NCBI GenBank assembly: GCA_021292105.1
Contig: CM037874.1
Span: 21,077,534 to 21,141,533, forward strand
Length of the DNA: 64,000 bases
From: Anadara kagoshimensis
Lineage: Eukaryota > Mollusca > Bivalvia > Arcoida > Arcidae
Reading direction: 5' to 3'
A model generated the notes under the pieces. The model ran no database searches, had not been told where the DNA came from, and saw only the letters and a list, made by a program, of their open reading frames with translations. Shown here piece after piece: positions 38,309 to 53,042 of the stretch. Position 1 is the stretch's first letter. Every line of letters starts with the position of its first letter. The translations under genes were made by a program, and so were the position numbers.

Positions 38309-41300
38309 AAGAGAGAAAGAAAGAGAGATTCTGAGGTTTTGTAAACATTTGACTCAATCAGGAATTTTGCATACTTAAAAGATAATCCTACTTGAAACTA
38401 AACTGAAATGCAAAACAAAAACAATTTTAACCTCATACATATACAGCCATTTTCAATTGCTTTTAAATTCCTTCTGGCATCTTAACAGATTTCATATCAA
38501 CCTCTTCTTGGTTTATTTATTTGCTAATTTGTTGTTATTATTATCATCATCATCATCATTATGACCAATCTTTAACCCTATTTAAAATGAAGAAAATCAA
38601 CTGTGGCTCAGCGGATTAGAAGAAAACTTTAGAAGAAAATGTATGAAATGCATGAGTATAACATACATCTACCGTAGATCAAACTGAGATTTGACTTGTT
38701 TTGAATAAAAATTTCATAATTTCACCTTTGAAAACAATGAAGAAACATCACTTGAATTTTTTCCAACTATTTCAACAGATACCATCTCACAGGACTGCAT
38801 TATTTTCAGCGAAATGAAATACTATTTTGTCAAAAAATCTTATAAAAATTATAACTGAACTTGCAAAGTTCCATGGCAACTGATTCATGATCCATGTTCC
38901 ATATGAATTTTTCATGGCAACATCATGTAAATAATATACAATTATCGAAATGATTTTAAATCATTTGTTTATGTTCCCATGACAGCAATCACATGCACGA
39001 AATATAACCATGGCAACACAATTTTCCATGACAACAGTATGTAAACATTAGTTCAGTGTATGGTTTATCAGCATGTTTCCAGCAGTTAATTTCTGTGTGG
39101 GTTTTTTTTTTCTCCACCTTTAGAACCATAAACATGTGTTTTATGGTATATGATTATTAATCTAGCACAAAATATGTCCAAACCATTGTTTCTCCATAAA
39201 ATCTGACATCCTTCAATCATTTGTCTGTATATCTTCTTAGTAATTGTAAAAGTAAACACATGCTAATTTTTTTTTCCTGGTGCAGTAATTGACTCAGCAC
39301 TGTTCTGACTGTTCAATAAAGAAAACTGTCGGTATTTTGACAGTATAGAGTGATAGGTATTTTAAGGTATAGGGTGATCGGTTATTTGACTGTATAGGAA
39401 AATTGCACTGACCTTTCATTAGGAAATTCATACACGATGATCCACCCAATGTATAGGTAGTGTTAGGATTCACATATAGAAAGAATGTATGCTTCACATA
39501 ATGAAGAAGAAATTAACACCTGTATTCCCTTTACATAAATGGACAGGCCCATAATAAATATTTAAAGTAAAGGTCAAGCAGACAGGTCAATGTTGTCTGC
39601 ATAACCAGTATTGTGATCAAATTAAGTAATGATATTGTATTGATTTATAAAAACCCTGTTGTGTATAGGGAGATCGGTGTTTGTTTACATTCGAAAATAT
39701 TCTTTTGAGAAAAATTCTATTATTGTGAAATCTAAATTTTACAAATCATTCATGCTTGTAACTGGTGTAGTTCTAATGAAAAACAGACTTGTGTGTAGTT
39801 CTGATGAAATACAGACTTCCAGTCATTCATTATTTCAAAATAAAATTATGATTTAAATGGTTTTATTTTATTTTATTTTATTTTTATTTTATTATTTTAT
39901 TTTTTTTATTTTATTTTATTTTATTTTATTTTATTTTTATTTATTTATTTATTTATTTATTTATTTTATTGTAAATGACTATTTCAAATGAAGACAAAAT
40001 ATGAATTTTATGGAAAAATAACGATTTCAAATAAAATGGGTACACCAATTAAGTATATTATGGTGTTAAAGTGTCAGAGTGGATAGCGCACCCACTTAAT
40101 TATCACCGATTTACTCTGGGCTTGATTGGGAAGAGACCATTTAAAAATTATGAACAAAAGCATTGCTATTATCTAGAGTGTCCATAAATACATTTCAAGA
40201 CATGAACAAGAGGCCCATGGGCCTTAACGCTCACCTGAGGAAGAGTACATATCTTATGCAGAGGTTCAATGGTCAATGACATTAATAAAAGAGAATATCA
40301 AAATTTTCAGCAGTAAGGGCCAATAATATGCAAGTATTTTTGCAAATTAATTATAATAATTATTATATAAGGATGCTATATATAACATATTTAAAGTCTA
40401 GCTACAATATACAGTTGACTCTCATTATCTCGAACTCGACGGGGAAATGCAAAAAGTTCGACTTATCCGGAGTTCGAGATAACCGATGTTAAAAACGACA
40501 ACAAAGGGAAGTAACTTGTACACACCTACCGGAAGTGGCTTCCGGTTTTATCTTGTCAAACTGTATATTGCTGTTTTCTCCTATATCGTATGTATTCAAA
40601 CATGATATATAAAAACTGCATTATTTATTATTTGTATTTATAATTGAGAATGTAGTATATAAAAAATCGGGAGATTATCTGTTACTTGTTATTAGGCGAC
40701 AAATAGTGGAGTCAGCTTTGGTCTCCATACCAGTTTCGCTTTGTGTACTTTAATCACCCCAAGCTTCCGGTTGTATTGAGTGATGTTCACATCACACGCT
40801 TTCGGAAGCCATGTTCAGCTTGGCAGTAATTATAACACCTGCTAACCTCCTTGATGGTTTAATTGCTTATACAAGGGATAATAAGTAAGGGCTTAAGGAA
40901 ATTGGGAGGTCAGTGCAATGTTGTAATTTTAAAATCAACACGAGGCCGACAGTCAAATATTTTATTTGTGTCGGAATGTGTTTTTTCTACCAAAAAATCT
41001 GTAGGCGCTGACAAATTTGATTTCTCAAAATTTTTTGTTCGAGTTAACAAATTTAATTTTCCTAAATTTTTTGTTCGAGTTAATGAGTGTAATTTTCCTA
41101 GGATTTTCATTCAAGGGGACGAAAATATTGTTCGACATATCCGATAATTCGAGATATCCGAGTTCGAGATAACCGGAGTGATTTTGGTTTAATAAAGAAC
41201 AACTCTGTTCGGACTTTTTAAAAAAGTTCGAGATATCCGGTAGTTCGAGATATCCGAGTTCGAGATAACGAGATTCAACTGTATAATATAAACAGCTAAA

Positions 41301-44300
41301 ACATCTGTATATTTAAATGTGCATTAGGCCAATACCTACAATATTCCAATATACATGCCTATACAAAGAGTTTATAGTTTTTGAGATAATTAACCATTTA
41401 AGTATTCACTTGCATCTATGACCTTGATCTTTGAACCTATTACCTTCATTCATATATCAAAATGATTGTTGTGCAAATGCCTACAATATTCCAATATACA
41501 TGCCTATACAAAAAGTTTATAGTTTTTGAGATAATTAACCATTTAAGTATTCATTTGCATCTATGACCTTGACCTTTGAACCTATGACCTTCATTCATAT
41601 ATCAAAATGATTGATAGGCCAATACCTACAATATTCTAAAATACATGCCTATACAAAAAGTTTATAGTTTCTGAGATAATTAACCATTTAAGTAGTAGTT
41701 TGCATCTCTGCCCTTGACCTTTGAACCTATGAACTTCATTCATATATCAAAATGATCTTGTGCAAATGCCTACAATATTCTAATATACATGCCTATACAA
41801 AATGTTTATAGTTTTTGAGATAATTAACCGTTTAAATATTCGTTCACAGCTATGACCTTGACCTTTGAATCTATGACCTTCATTCATATATCAAAATGAT
41901 CGTTAGGCCAATACCTACAATATTCCAATATACATGCCTATACAAAAAGTTAATAGTTTTTGAGATAATTAACCATTTAAGTATTCATTTGCATCTATGA
42001 CCTTGACCTTTGAACCTATGACCTTCATTCATATATCAAAATGATCATTAGGCCAATACCTACAATATTCCAATATACATGCCTATACAAAAAGTTTATA
42101 GTTTTTGAGATAATTAACCATTTAAGTATTTGTTTGCATCTTTGACCTTGACCTTTGAACCTATGACCTTCATTCATATAGCAAAATGATCGTTAGACCA
42201 ATACCTACAATATTCCAATATACATGCCTATACAAAAAGTTTATAGTTTTTGAGATAATTAACCATTTAAGTATTTGTTTGCATCTTTGACCTTGACCTT
42301 TGAACCTATGACCTTCATTCATATAGCAAAATGATCGTTAGGCCAATACCTACAATATTCCAATATACATGCCTATACAAAAAGTTTATAGTTTTTGAGA
42401 TAATTAACCATTTCAGTATTTGTTTACATGTGACCTTGACCTTTTAACCCATAACCTTTATTCATATATCAAAATGACCATTGTGCAAATGCCTACAATA
42501 TTCTAATATACATGCCTATACAAAAAATTCATAGTTTTGCAGATAATTAACTATTTTGGTATTCTTGGACATCTGTGACCTTGACCTTTGAACCCATGAC
42601 CCTGATCTATGTATCAAAATGATCGTCATGTCAATACCTACAAGTAACTGAAAATCCTACGCCATTATCACAAGAAATGTTAAAAAAATAGCATTTTTTA
42701 TCAAAGGTCAAAAACTGGGACATGACCTTGACCTTCGACCTTGACATCAATTGGAAGAAAATTGCAAGACAAGATCAACAGTGAAAACTCCATACAATTA
42801 TCTTCAGCCGTTATGAAGTTATAACAATAAATGTCTTATTTTAACAAGAGGCCCATGGGCCTGATACGCTCACCTGATAACTAATGGCTAGCTGATAGAT
42901 TAAAAGAAAACATAAATACTAAACCCCAATGACTTTTTTTTTTTACATCATGATAACCGTTGTATTAATACCTACAACATTCTAGTATACATGCCTATAC
43001 AAAAAGTTAATAGTTTTCAAGATAATTAACCATTTCAGTATTGTTTCACATCTGTGACCTTGACCTTTGAACCCAAGACCTTTTTCTATACATCAAAATG
43101 ATCGTTGTATCGATACCTACAACATTCTAATATACATGCCTATACAAAATGTTTATAGTTTTCGAGATAATTAAACATTTCGGTATTGTTTCGCATATGT
43201 GACCTTGACCTTTAAACCCATAACCTTTTTCTATAAATCAAAATGATTGTTGTATCAATATCTACAACATTCTAATATACATGCCTATACAAAAAGTTTA
43301 TAGTTTTGGAGATAATTAACCATTTCGGTATTGTTTTGCATCTGTGGCCTTGACCTTTGAACCCATGACCTTTTTCTATACATCAGAATGATCATTGTAT
43401 CAATACCTACAACATTCTAATATACAAGCCTATACAAAAAGTTTATAGATTTTGAGATAATTAACCATTTCGGTATTGTTTCACATCTGTGACCTTGACC
43501 TTTGAACCCATCACCTTTTTCTATACATCAAAATGATCGTTGTATCAATACCTACAACATTCTAATATACATGCCTATACAAAAAGTTTATAGTTTTCGA
43601 GATAATTAACCATTTCGGTATTGTTTCACATCTGTGACCTTGACCTTTAAACCCATGACCTTTTTCTATACATCAAAATGATCATTGTATCAATACCTAC
43701 AACATTCTAATATACATGCCTATACAAAATGTTTATAGTTTTCGAGATAATTAAACATTTCAGTATTGTTTCACATCTGTGACCTTGACCTTTGAACCCA
43801 TGACCTTTTTCTATACATCAAAATGATCATTGTTTCAATACTTACAACATTCTAATATACATGCCTATACAAAAAGTTTATAGTTTTTGAGATAATTAAC
43901 CATTTCAGTATTGTTTCACATCTGTGACCTTGACCTTTGAACCCATGACCTTTTTCTATACATCAAAATGATAGTTGTATTAATACCTACAACATTTTAA
44001 TATACATGCCTATACAAAAAGTTTATAGTTTTCGAGATAATTAACCATTTCAGTATTGTTTCACATCTGTGACCTTGACCTTTGAACCCATGACCTTTTT
44101 CTATACATCAAAATGATCATTGTATTGATACCTACAACATTCTAATATACATGGCTATACAAAAAGTTTATAGTTTTCGAGATAATTAACAATTTCGGTA
44201 TTGTTTCGCATCTGTGACCTTGACCTTTGAACCCATGACCTTTTTCTATAAATCAAAATGATCGTTGTATCAATACCTACAACATTCTAATATACATGCC

Positions 44301-47300
44301 TATACAAAAAGTTTATAGTTTTCGAGATAATTAACCATTTCGGTATTGTTTCACATCTGTGACCTTGACCTTTGAACCCATGACCTTTTTCTATACATCA
44401 AAATGATCGTTGTATCAATACCTACAACATTCTAATATACATGCCTATACAAAAAGTTTATAGTTTTCGAGATAATAATTATAATCAGAGGTAAAAAAAA
44501 TTAGGTCACGACCTTCACAATTGACCTTGACCTCATTTTGAAGATACTAACAAGAAGATGTCAAAACTGAAAACCCCATGTCATTATCTGGTCAAATAGT
44601 CAAGTTATAACAATTTGAAGCTATTTTACGATTTTTTCAAAATTAAACGCAAAAACGCGTAACCTATTTTTTATCCGATTTTTACAAAATGAACAAACTA
44701 TAGGCTTAAGACCCTAGAGAAGCCAAATATCACATCAGATTTTTTCTCCAATCAGTACTTTCGGAGAAGAAGATTTTTTAAGATTTTTGCACCCCTAGGT
44801 CACCTTGACCTAGTTATGGTAGCCATGGCAACGCCACGAACAAATCTGAATTGCACCGGCCCATATATACTTCTGACAAAGTTTCATTAAAAACTGTCCA
44901 GTAGTTTCAGAGGAGAAGTCGAAAATAGGTGTTAACGACGCACACACGCACACACGCACACACGCACATACACACGCTGCGCTATGCCATAAGCTCACAT
45001 GACCTTCGGTCAGGTGAGCTAAAAATTACATAATTTTACGCAAAAAACACGTAACCCATTTTTCGTCTAATTTTCATGAAAAACACAATTTTAATGTTCC
45101 CAGGTATGCTGAATCCAAATATCCAATCAAAATTTGCCTGCACCTTTTGGTTTCAGAGAAGAAGATTTTTTTGTCTTTTTGCTATTTTTAGTAACAGTGG
45201 CCATCTTGTTGGGCGTGGCCAAACCCCGAACACAATTTTGAAAGGCTGTTACCTAGGCATGATAATCTCCAAGTTTCATCAAATATGGCCCAGTAGTTTT
45301 GGAGGAGAAGATTAAAATGTAAAGTTTACACACGACGCACGACGGACGGTGATAGATTGCAATAGCTCATCTGAGCCTTTGGCTCAGGTGAGCTAAAAAG
45401 TTTGGGTTAAGGATCTTTAGATTCTATGAGGTAGACACTACATCAGTAAGCTTTCTTATAAAATCAATGTATTTATTTTATATTTAAATACAGTCAAACC
45501 TGTCTATAAAAACCACCTAATGGAACCAGTAAAAGTGGCCTCTATGGGTAGGTGGTCCTTATATACAGGTTCAAATAACTCAAATGAAGAGTAGGTAACT
45601 GAGATTAAATTTTACTGACTTTTTCAAAGCAGGCTGTCCTCATATAGAATTGGCCTTTAAAGCAGGTTTGACTGTAGTATGCAGTAAAAAGGAAGAACTA
45701 GGACAAGGTTTACTGAATCTATCTAAATTTGTATTACCCAGTCTAGATCTACATTAACAATAGCTATTGAACTAAATTTATTCAACTTATCTCCCCTTTA
45801 AGTTGTATAACCATTTAGTACCACCCATTATGTTATAATTTCTTCACCAGATGTAAACATTTTTACAATCAATGCCTCATTATAGATGTCCGATGCTGGG
45901 ATTTTTTTTTTTTTTACAAAAATTGATGAAAAAATTAATCTACATACCAGGTAATTTAAATATCAAGTAATGAACTGAGGATATGATGTGTGGGAAAGTA
46001 TTAAACTTTACTTATGTTTCAAATCTGAAACCGAAACCCATTTATACAGAAAGCATAAAATTAGGTGGTGCTTAATTTATTTCGATATCCTGTATAGTTT
46101 GCATATGATTAAAAACATCAGTTTCCACAAGAGATTGACTTAGGTCCTAGCTCTGACATGGGTTTGAAGCCTTTCTGCAACTATGCAGGTCTTTTGCCGT
46201 CTTGTGTTTTCTACATGCATGAGCCATACATCATGTATTACCAGAAAGAGCATGCCTCTCACTGCCTAGATTTGAATCCCAGTCTGGGCCAATCCTTCTG
46301 TGAGAAACTTTGTCACTTTGCTTACTTAAGGTTAATGTTTTCCTTCAGGCACTCCAATTTCCTCAAAATCAACCACCATCCCTTATCAATATAAGCAGAA
46401 GATCTTGACTGGGACATAAAAACACTATTACTCAACTCAACTCAAATCTAGCAAAGTGTATAATTAATAAGTCAGGCAACAAATCCAGCTAGAAAAGTTG
46501 ATATTGAATTATCAAATCATAGTTTATTACTGGTAATTTAATTTTAAGTACAGTCAAACCTGTCTATAAAGGCCACCTAAGGGAATCAGTAAAAGTGACC
46601 TTTATGGACAGGTGGCCTTTATATACAGGTTGAAATAACATAAATAAAGTACAATTGGGATACAATTCTACTGGCCTTTATAAGCAGGTTGTCCTTATAT
46701 AGAGATGGCCTTTAAGACATGTTGGACTGTACATGCATGTATCTAATTTTTGTCACACTTGAAAAGGTAAACCAAAATCAGAACTAGAAAGAATACAGCT
46801 TCAGTCTCAATGTACTGTATCTATAAATCTTGTTTGTGGGAACAATATTTAGGTGTAAACAAACAGCTAATACAACAAATAACTTAAGTACTACATGTAG
46901 TAGTATTCTGTATAACTTCTTGTTTTCAATGTGAAATGTTACATGTTTATGATTTTTTACTGATGAGTGACAAGTTAATGTGACATTAAATAACATTCCA
47001 TATAGCAGGTGGGGAAAATAATAACTTTGGTCACTGTCAACCTTGTATTGACTGTCACTGTCATTCTAGCTCTTACTGCCCAGCTATATGGGTGGAAAAC
47101 AATAGTTATGTTTTACGCTACTGTCAAGATTCTTTCAATTAAATCAAGGTGGTCAGTTCAGGGTTGGTGGAGAAAACCAGAATTCCCAAGAAAAAAACCA
47201 CAAACCTACCGAAAGCGTACTAATAAAAAACCTTCTCACACTATGATCTGTCTAAAGTGTGACCCCACCCCAGGTAGTATGGGGCACCACGAATCGTAAG

Positions 47301-50300
47301 CATGCCTTTTTCCCAATCAATCACTGAGGCCCCAAGCTTATTGACATTTTGCTTTACAATTTTTATTTACATCTACATCTTTAACAGATAGGGAAATAAT
47401 AACTTGAGTCACTCTCAACCTCTTATTGACTGCCACTGTCATTCTAGCCTTGCTGTCAGTTCAGAGATGATGGAGGAAACTGGAGTGCCCAGATAAAACA
47501 AGCGAATAAACTAACAAACTTTCTCACATTTACATTTGAACCAAGTAAAATATGAAGTGAGTTGAGTTGATTAATGGTATTTAACATCCCAGTCAAGAAT
47601 ATTTCACTTATGAGATGTCGCCAGCTATGGCATAGGTGCAGAAATTTTGCCTCTGCGTTGTGCTGATGGCATTATACAGCATGGTTCTTTATCATGCCAT
47701 GACTACCAGGACAAGGGGCTTTGTTAATTTTAAGTTCCAATCCAAAAAAACTGTGACTTTCTTTCGAAATGCGGAATGCTTTGCGAAAGTACAGTCACAA
47801 CCCACTTTCAAGTTTTTGGTCAGACCCGGTTGGGGTTCGAACCCATGACCTCACACTTATAGAGCAAGCACTCTACCAACTGAGCTACTGCAGTGCTAGT
47901 GAGTTCAACTCTGATCTATAAGCATGCACTTAATTAAGAACACTTGCCGAAATTATACTAAGAATATTTTACATTTGTTATTTTTATATTTAACACCAGA
48001 TTTATCAATAAAACATAACAAGAGGCCCATGGGCCTGATACGCTCACCTGATAACTAATGGCTAGCTGATAGATTTAAAGAAAACATAAATACTAAACCC
48101 CAATGACTTTTTTCTTTACATCATGATAACCGTTGTATCAATACCTACAACATTCTAGTATACATGCCTATACAAAAAGTTTATAGTTTTCAAGATAATT
48201 AACCATTTCAGTATTGTTTCACATCTGTGACCTTGACCTTTGAACCCATAACCTTTTTCTTTATATCAAAATGATCGTTGTATCAATACCTACAACATTC
48301 TAATATACATGCCTATACAAAAAGTTTATAGTTTTTGAGATAATTAAACATTTCGATATTGGTTCTCATATGTGACCTTGACCTTTGAACCCATAACCTT
48401 TTTCTATACATCAAAATGATTGTTGTATCTATATCTACAACATTCTAATATACATGCCTATACAAAAAGTTTATAGTTTTCCTATAATTAACCATTTCAG
48501 TATTGTTTTGCATCTGTGACCTTGACCTTTGAACCCATGACCTTTTTCTATACATCAGAATGATCATTGTATCTATACCTACAACATTCTAATATACAAG
48601 CCTATACAAAAAGTTTATAGTTTTTGAGATAATTAACCATTTCAGTATTGTTTCACATCTGTGACCTTGACCTTTGAACCCATGACCTTTTTCTATACAT
48701 CAAAATGATTGTTGTATCAATACCTACAACATTCTAATATACATGCCTATACAAAAAGTTTATAGTTTTCGAGATAATTAACCATTTCAGTATTGTTTCA
48801 CATCTGTGACCTTGACCTTTAAACCCATGACCTTTTTCTATACATCAAAATGATTGTTGTATCAATACCTACAACATTCTAATATACATGCCTATACAAA
48901 ATGTTTATAGTTTTCGAGATAATTAACCATTTTGGTATTGTTTCACATCTGTGACCTTGACCTTTGAACCCATGACCTTTTTCTATACATCAAAATGATC
49001 GTTGTAGCAATACCTACAACATTCTAATATACATGCCTATACAAAAAGTTTATAGTTTTTGAGATAATTAAACATTTCGATATTGGTTCTCATATGTGAC
49101 CTTGACCTTTGAACCCATAACCTTTTTCTATACATCAAAATGATTGTTGTATCTATATCTACAACATTCTAATATACATGCCTATACAAAAAGTTTATAG
49201 TTTTCCTATAATTAACCATTTCAGTATTGTTTTGCATCTGTGACCTTGACCTTTGAACCCATGACCTTTTTCTATACATCAGAATGATCATTGTATCTAT
49301 ACCTACAACACATTCTAATATACAAGCCTATACAAAAAGTTTATAGTTTTTGAGATAATTAACCATTTCAGTATTGTTTCACATCTGTGACCTTGACCTT
49401 TGAACCCATGACCTTTTTCTATACATCAAAATGATTGTTGTATCAATACCTACAACATTCTAATATACATGCCTATACAAAAAGTTTATAGTTTTCGAGA
49501 TAATTAACCATTTCAGTATTGTTTCACATCTGTGACCTTGACCTTTGAACCCATGACCTTTTTCTATACATCAAAATGATCGTTGTAGCAATACCTACAA
49601 CATTCTAATATACAAGCCTATACAAAAAGTTTATAGTTTTCAAGATAATTAACCCTTTCGGTATTGTTTTACGTCTGTGACCTTGACCTTTGAACCCATG
49701 ACCTTTTTCTATACATCAAAATGATAGTTGTATCAATACCTACAACATTCTAATATACATGCCTATACAAAATGTTTATAGTTTTCGAGATAATAAACTA
49801 TTTTGGTATTGTTTCGCATCTGTGACCTTGACCTTTGAACCCATGACCTTATTCTATACATCAAAATGATCGTTGTATCAATACCTACAACATTTTAATT
49901 TACATGCCTATACAAAATGTTTATAGTTTTCGAGATAATTAACCATTTCGGTATTGTTTTGCATCTGTGACCTTGACCTTTCAACCCATGACCTTTTTCT
50001 ATACATCAAAATGATCATTGTATCAATGCCTACAACATTCTAATATACATGCCTATACAAAAAGTTTATAGTTTTCGAGATAATTATTATAATCAGAGGT
50101 AAAAAAATTTAGGTCACGACCTTCACAATTGACCTTGACCTCATTTTGAAGATACTAACAAGAAGATGTCAAAACTGAAAACCCCATGTCATTATCTGGT
50201 CAAATAGTCAAGTTATAACAATTTGAAGCTATTTTACGATTTTTTCAAAATTAAACGCAAAAACGCGTAACCTATTTTTTATCCGAATTTCATAAAATGA

Positions 50301-52993
50301 ACAAACTATAGGCTTAAGACCCTAGAGAAGCCAAATATCACATCAGATTTTTTCTCCAATCAGTACTTTCGGAGAAGAAGATTTTTTAAGATTTTTGCAC
50401 CCTAGGTCACCTTGACCTAGTTATGGTAGCCATGGCAACGCCACGAACAAATCTGAATTGCACCGGCCCATATATACTTCTGACAAAGTTTCATTAAAAA
50501 CTGTCCAGTAGTTTCAGAGGAGAAGTCGAAAATAGGTGTTAACGACGCACACACGCGCACACACGCACACACGCACACACGCACACACGCACAAACACAC
50601 GCTGCGCTATGCCATAAGCTCACATGACCTTCGGTCAGGTGAGCTAATAAAAATTAAGTTTTAAACATTCAATAAACAAATATAAAGTATATATATATAT
50701 ATATGTACACACAAATCTATTGAATGCATTATATATCAAACTAGATTTTCTCCAAAAAAAAACTTTTATCAATTGTAAGAAAAAATTATTAATCATAGAC
50801 ATTAAAAAAAATTACCTTCATGGTCATCATCATGATGGTTGGAGGAGGTTCGTCTTTCATAACAATAAGATTCAAAAATATTTTTTATCTTAACAACTGA
50901 TGATAATAATCCAAAATTAATAGCCAGTATATAACTCTGTGTGTGTGTGTTTGTAAAGTCAGAGTAAAACATTTTCTATTACTGTTAAGACATACTATAG
51001 TATAAAAGTCTTACATTAGCATAAAGGGGGCCTAGCCATGACTGTAGTAGATTCTGTATAAATAATGATATGTCATTCAAATAAGATATTTTTCCTACCA
51101 ATTATTGATTTTATTCATGTATGATTAAAAAGCATTTAATTATTTAAATATTTATTCAATTTTAAAGGTAAGAAAAGTCATTATTTGTACAAGTTTGATC
51201 TTTTAATTTCAATATTGATTTAACAATTTTTAAATATGTTTTATCTATTTTATCTTTAAACCCCTTTGGTGAGCCTTAATATTGCATTTTATGTCCGTCC
51301 ATCAGTATTGTACCTGTCAATCATGATGATGTAACTAGGGACATAAACCCCGCCCTCAGGGCAGCAGCCTATGGCATTACCAGACATTACTAATATAATT
51401 AAATCAGCACAAGTAACACTAAGATATGGAGTAATGCAGCATAAAATCTGTCATCTACAAATCATCTCTGGTCTTCTAACAGATAAAAACATCAACACAA
51501 CCTCTCTACAGAACCAAGAAATGTGTAACTGTGACAGAAAGAACTTGTAAAGTGATTTTTTACAGTTTTCTGATAGTTTTTACATATTTCTTATATAGTT
51601 TTTACATATTTTTATGTAGCCTTTACATAATTTTTTTACAGCTCACAAGTAATGTCAAATATTTTCAATCATTATATTTTAGATATAATTAATGTAGAAA
51701 AGCAAATGCAATTTTCCCACACATTTTCTTTGCAAAACATTTTGAAAACATTCTAAAAGTTTGTTATTATCTGGGTGGTAAATGTATAAACAGAATATGA
51801 GTAATGCATTCTTTTTTGTTATTTTTGTTTTTAAATTTTTTACTCCTTTTTTCATTTTTTAACATACAGATGTACAACACACATAAAAAACTTCTACTAA
51901 AGATTAAGCTTGTTGAAACAAGTCTAAACCATTGTATAATGTTGCTAGCTAATAGCATACCCTAATTTGTCACAATACAAAATCTCAAGCAAAAGTTTCT
52001 TGACTGCATTGCACCAAACACTAAAACAGCAATCACAGTGTCTTAGTCTACTATAGTGTGTTAAGTTTGACCTGGCAATCTGACCTTTAATTTGAATATT
52101 AGATTGGGCTGTGTGATTTAGGTAAGACATCATGTTTCATTACCATAAACACCAGGTACCCAGTATTATCATTATCTATCCTTATATATCAACTTTATAT
52201 ATCCCCTAAATTACACAATGAATATGTCTGTTTGCATATTTAAATTTAAAAGGGGGGGGGGGGGGGGGGGTTGAGTGGTCTAAAGAACACATGTTTATGA
52301 ATCACAGTGCCATTCACAGCTTAGGTTTGAATTCTACTTGCGACAGATCATAGTTTGAGAAAGTTAGGTGAACTATAGTGTTCTTTGGTTATGATCTCTT
52401 CATTTGTACCATTTGGAAGAAGATACCAGAAACATTTTCCTCCAGTGGTGGAATAATCAGTGATGGACTCCTTCAGCATAGAGGGCCTAGATAATGTTTT
52501 TATTTAATTTATATTTTTCAGCTAGTTCACTTGCAAAAGGTTGCTGGTTTTCTAGGGTCATTTGTTGTTTCCTCCGCCAACCCAGAACTGTCCGTCTCAA
52601 TGGAAGTGAAAGAATCTTGATTGGGGTGTAAAACATCATTACTCAACTCAAGTCTTATAAGTGAACAAATTCTTCAAAATGTCATCCTGCTTAGACTTCT
52701 TGCAAGTTAACTCATCTTTGATTAGTGATTGATAAATCTAGTTTTATGTTATGTAAAGTAAATAACTGCATGCTGTTCAAAAATTTTGGATAGCAAAGTT
52801 TGATATTAACTTTATTCTTGCTTAAACAATGTCTTTGATTCTCTATCTTTCTCTCTCTCTCTCTTTCCATCGCTTGAGTGCTCACTCCATATGTGAGAGT
52901 TCTTCGAGTTATGATGAGTTCTTTGTCTTCTTTACAACAATCCCGAGACATCTAAATGAAACCCAAGTCCAATGTACTTAGATTCATCTTTTT

Positions 52994-53042
<49 letters not shown>

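Larger units (their letters stand above)
40205..45396 (+). mobile_element. Element E1: 145-bp-core element, interrupted twice
   Basis: The left end aacaagaggcccatgggcc with gctcacctga is matched by a right end of tcaggtgagctaa. Just before that end is a perfect hairpin, CTGAGCC-TTT-GGCTCAG (45,371-45,387). The core has ten units of 145 bp (41,335-42,650). A CAGTTGA...TCAACTG element sits in the left part, and a second whole element (E2) sits in the right part. The layout of inverted subterminal ends, 3' hairpin plus CTAA, and tandem core resembles Helentron-type elements such as bivalve 'pearl'. The class assignment is inference. Confidence 0.75.

Noticed and set aside
40863..41147. 94-residue ORF in the pogo-like element as its transposase
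   Set aside because: It is built from three copies of a short repeat and shows no DDE or DNA-binding motif.
44810..44998. Cys/Val-rich frames at the right ends of E2 and E3
   Set aside because: They translate the (AC)n run and the element end. They are the same in both copies only because the elements are copies.
47845..47905. Functional tRNA gene on the minus strand
   Set aside because: A and B boxes are good, but the sequence runs straight into a SINE body and the acceptor stem is incomplete.
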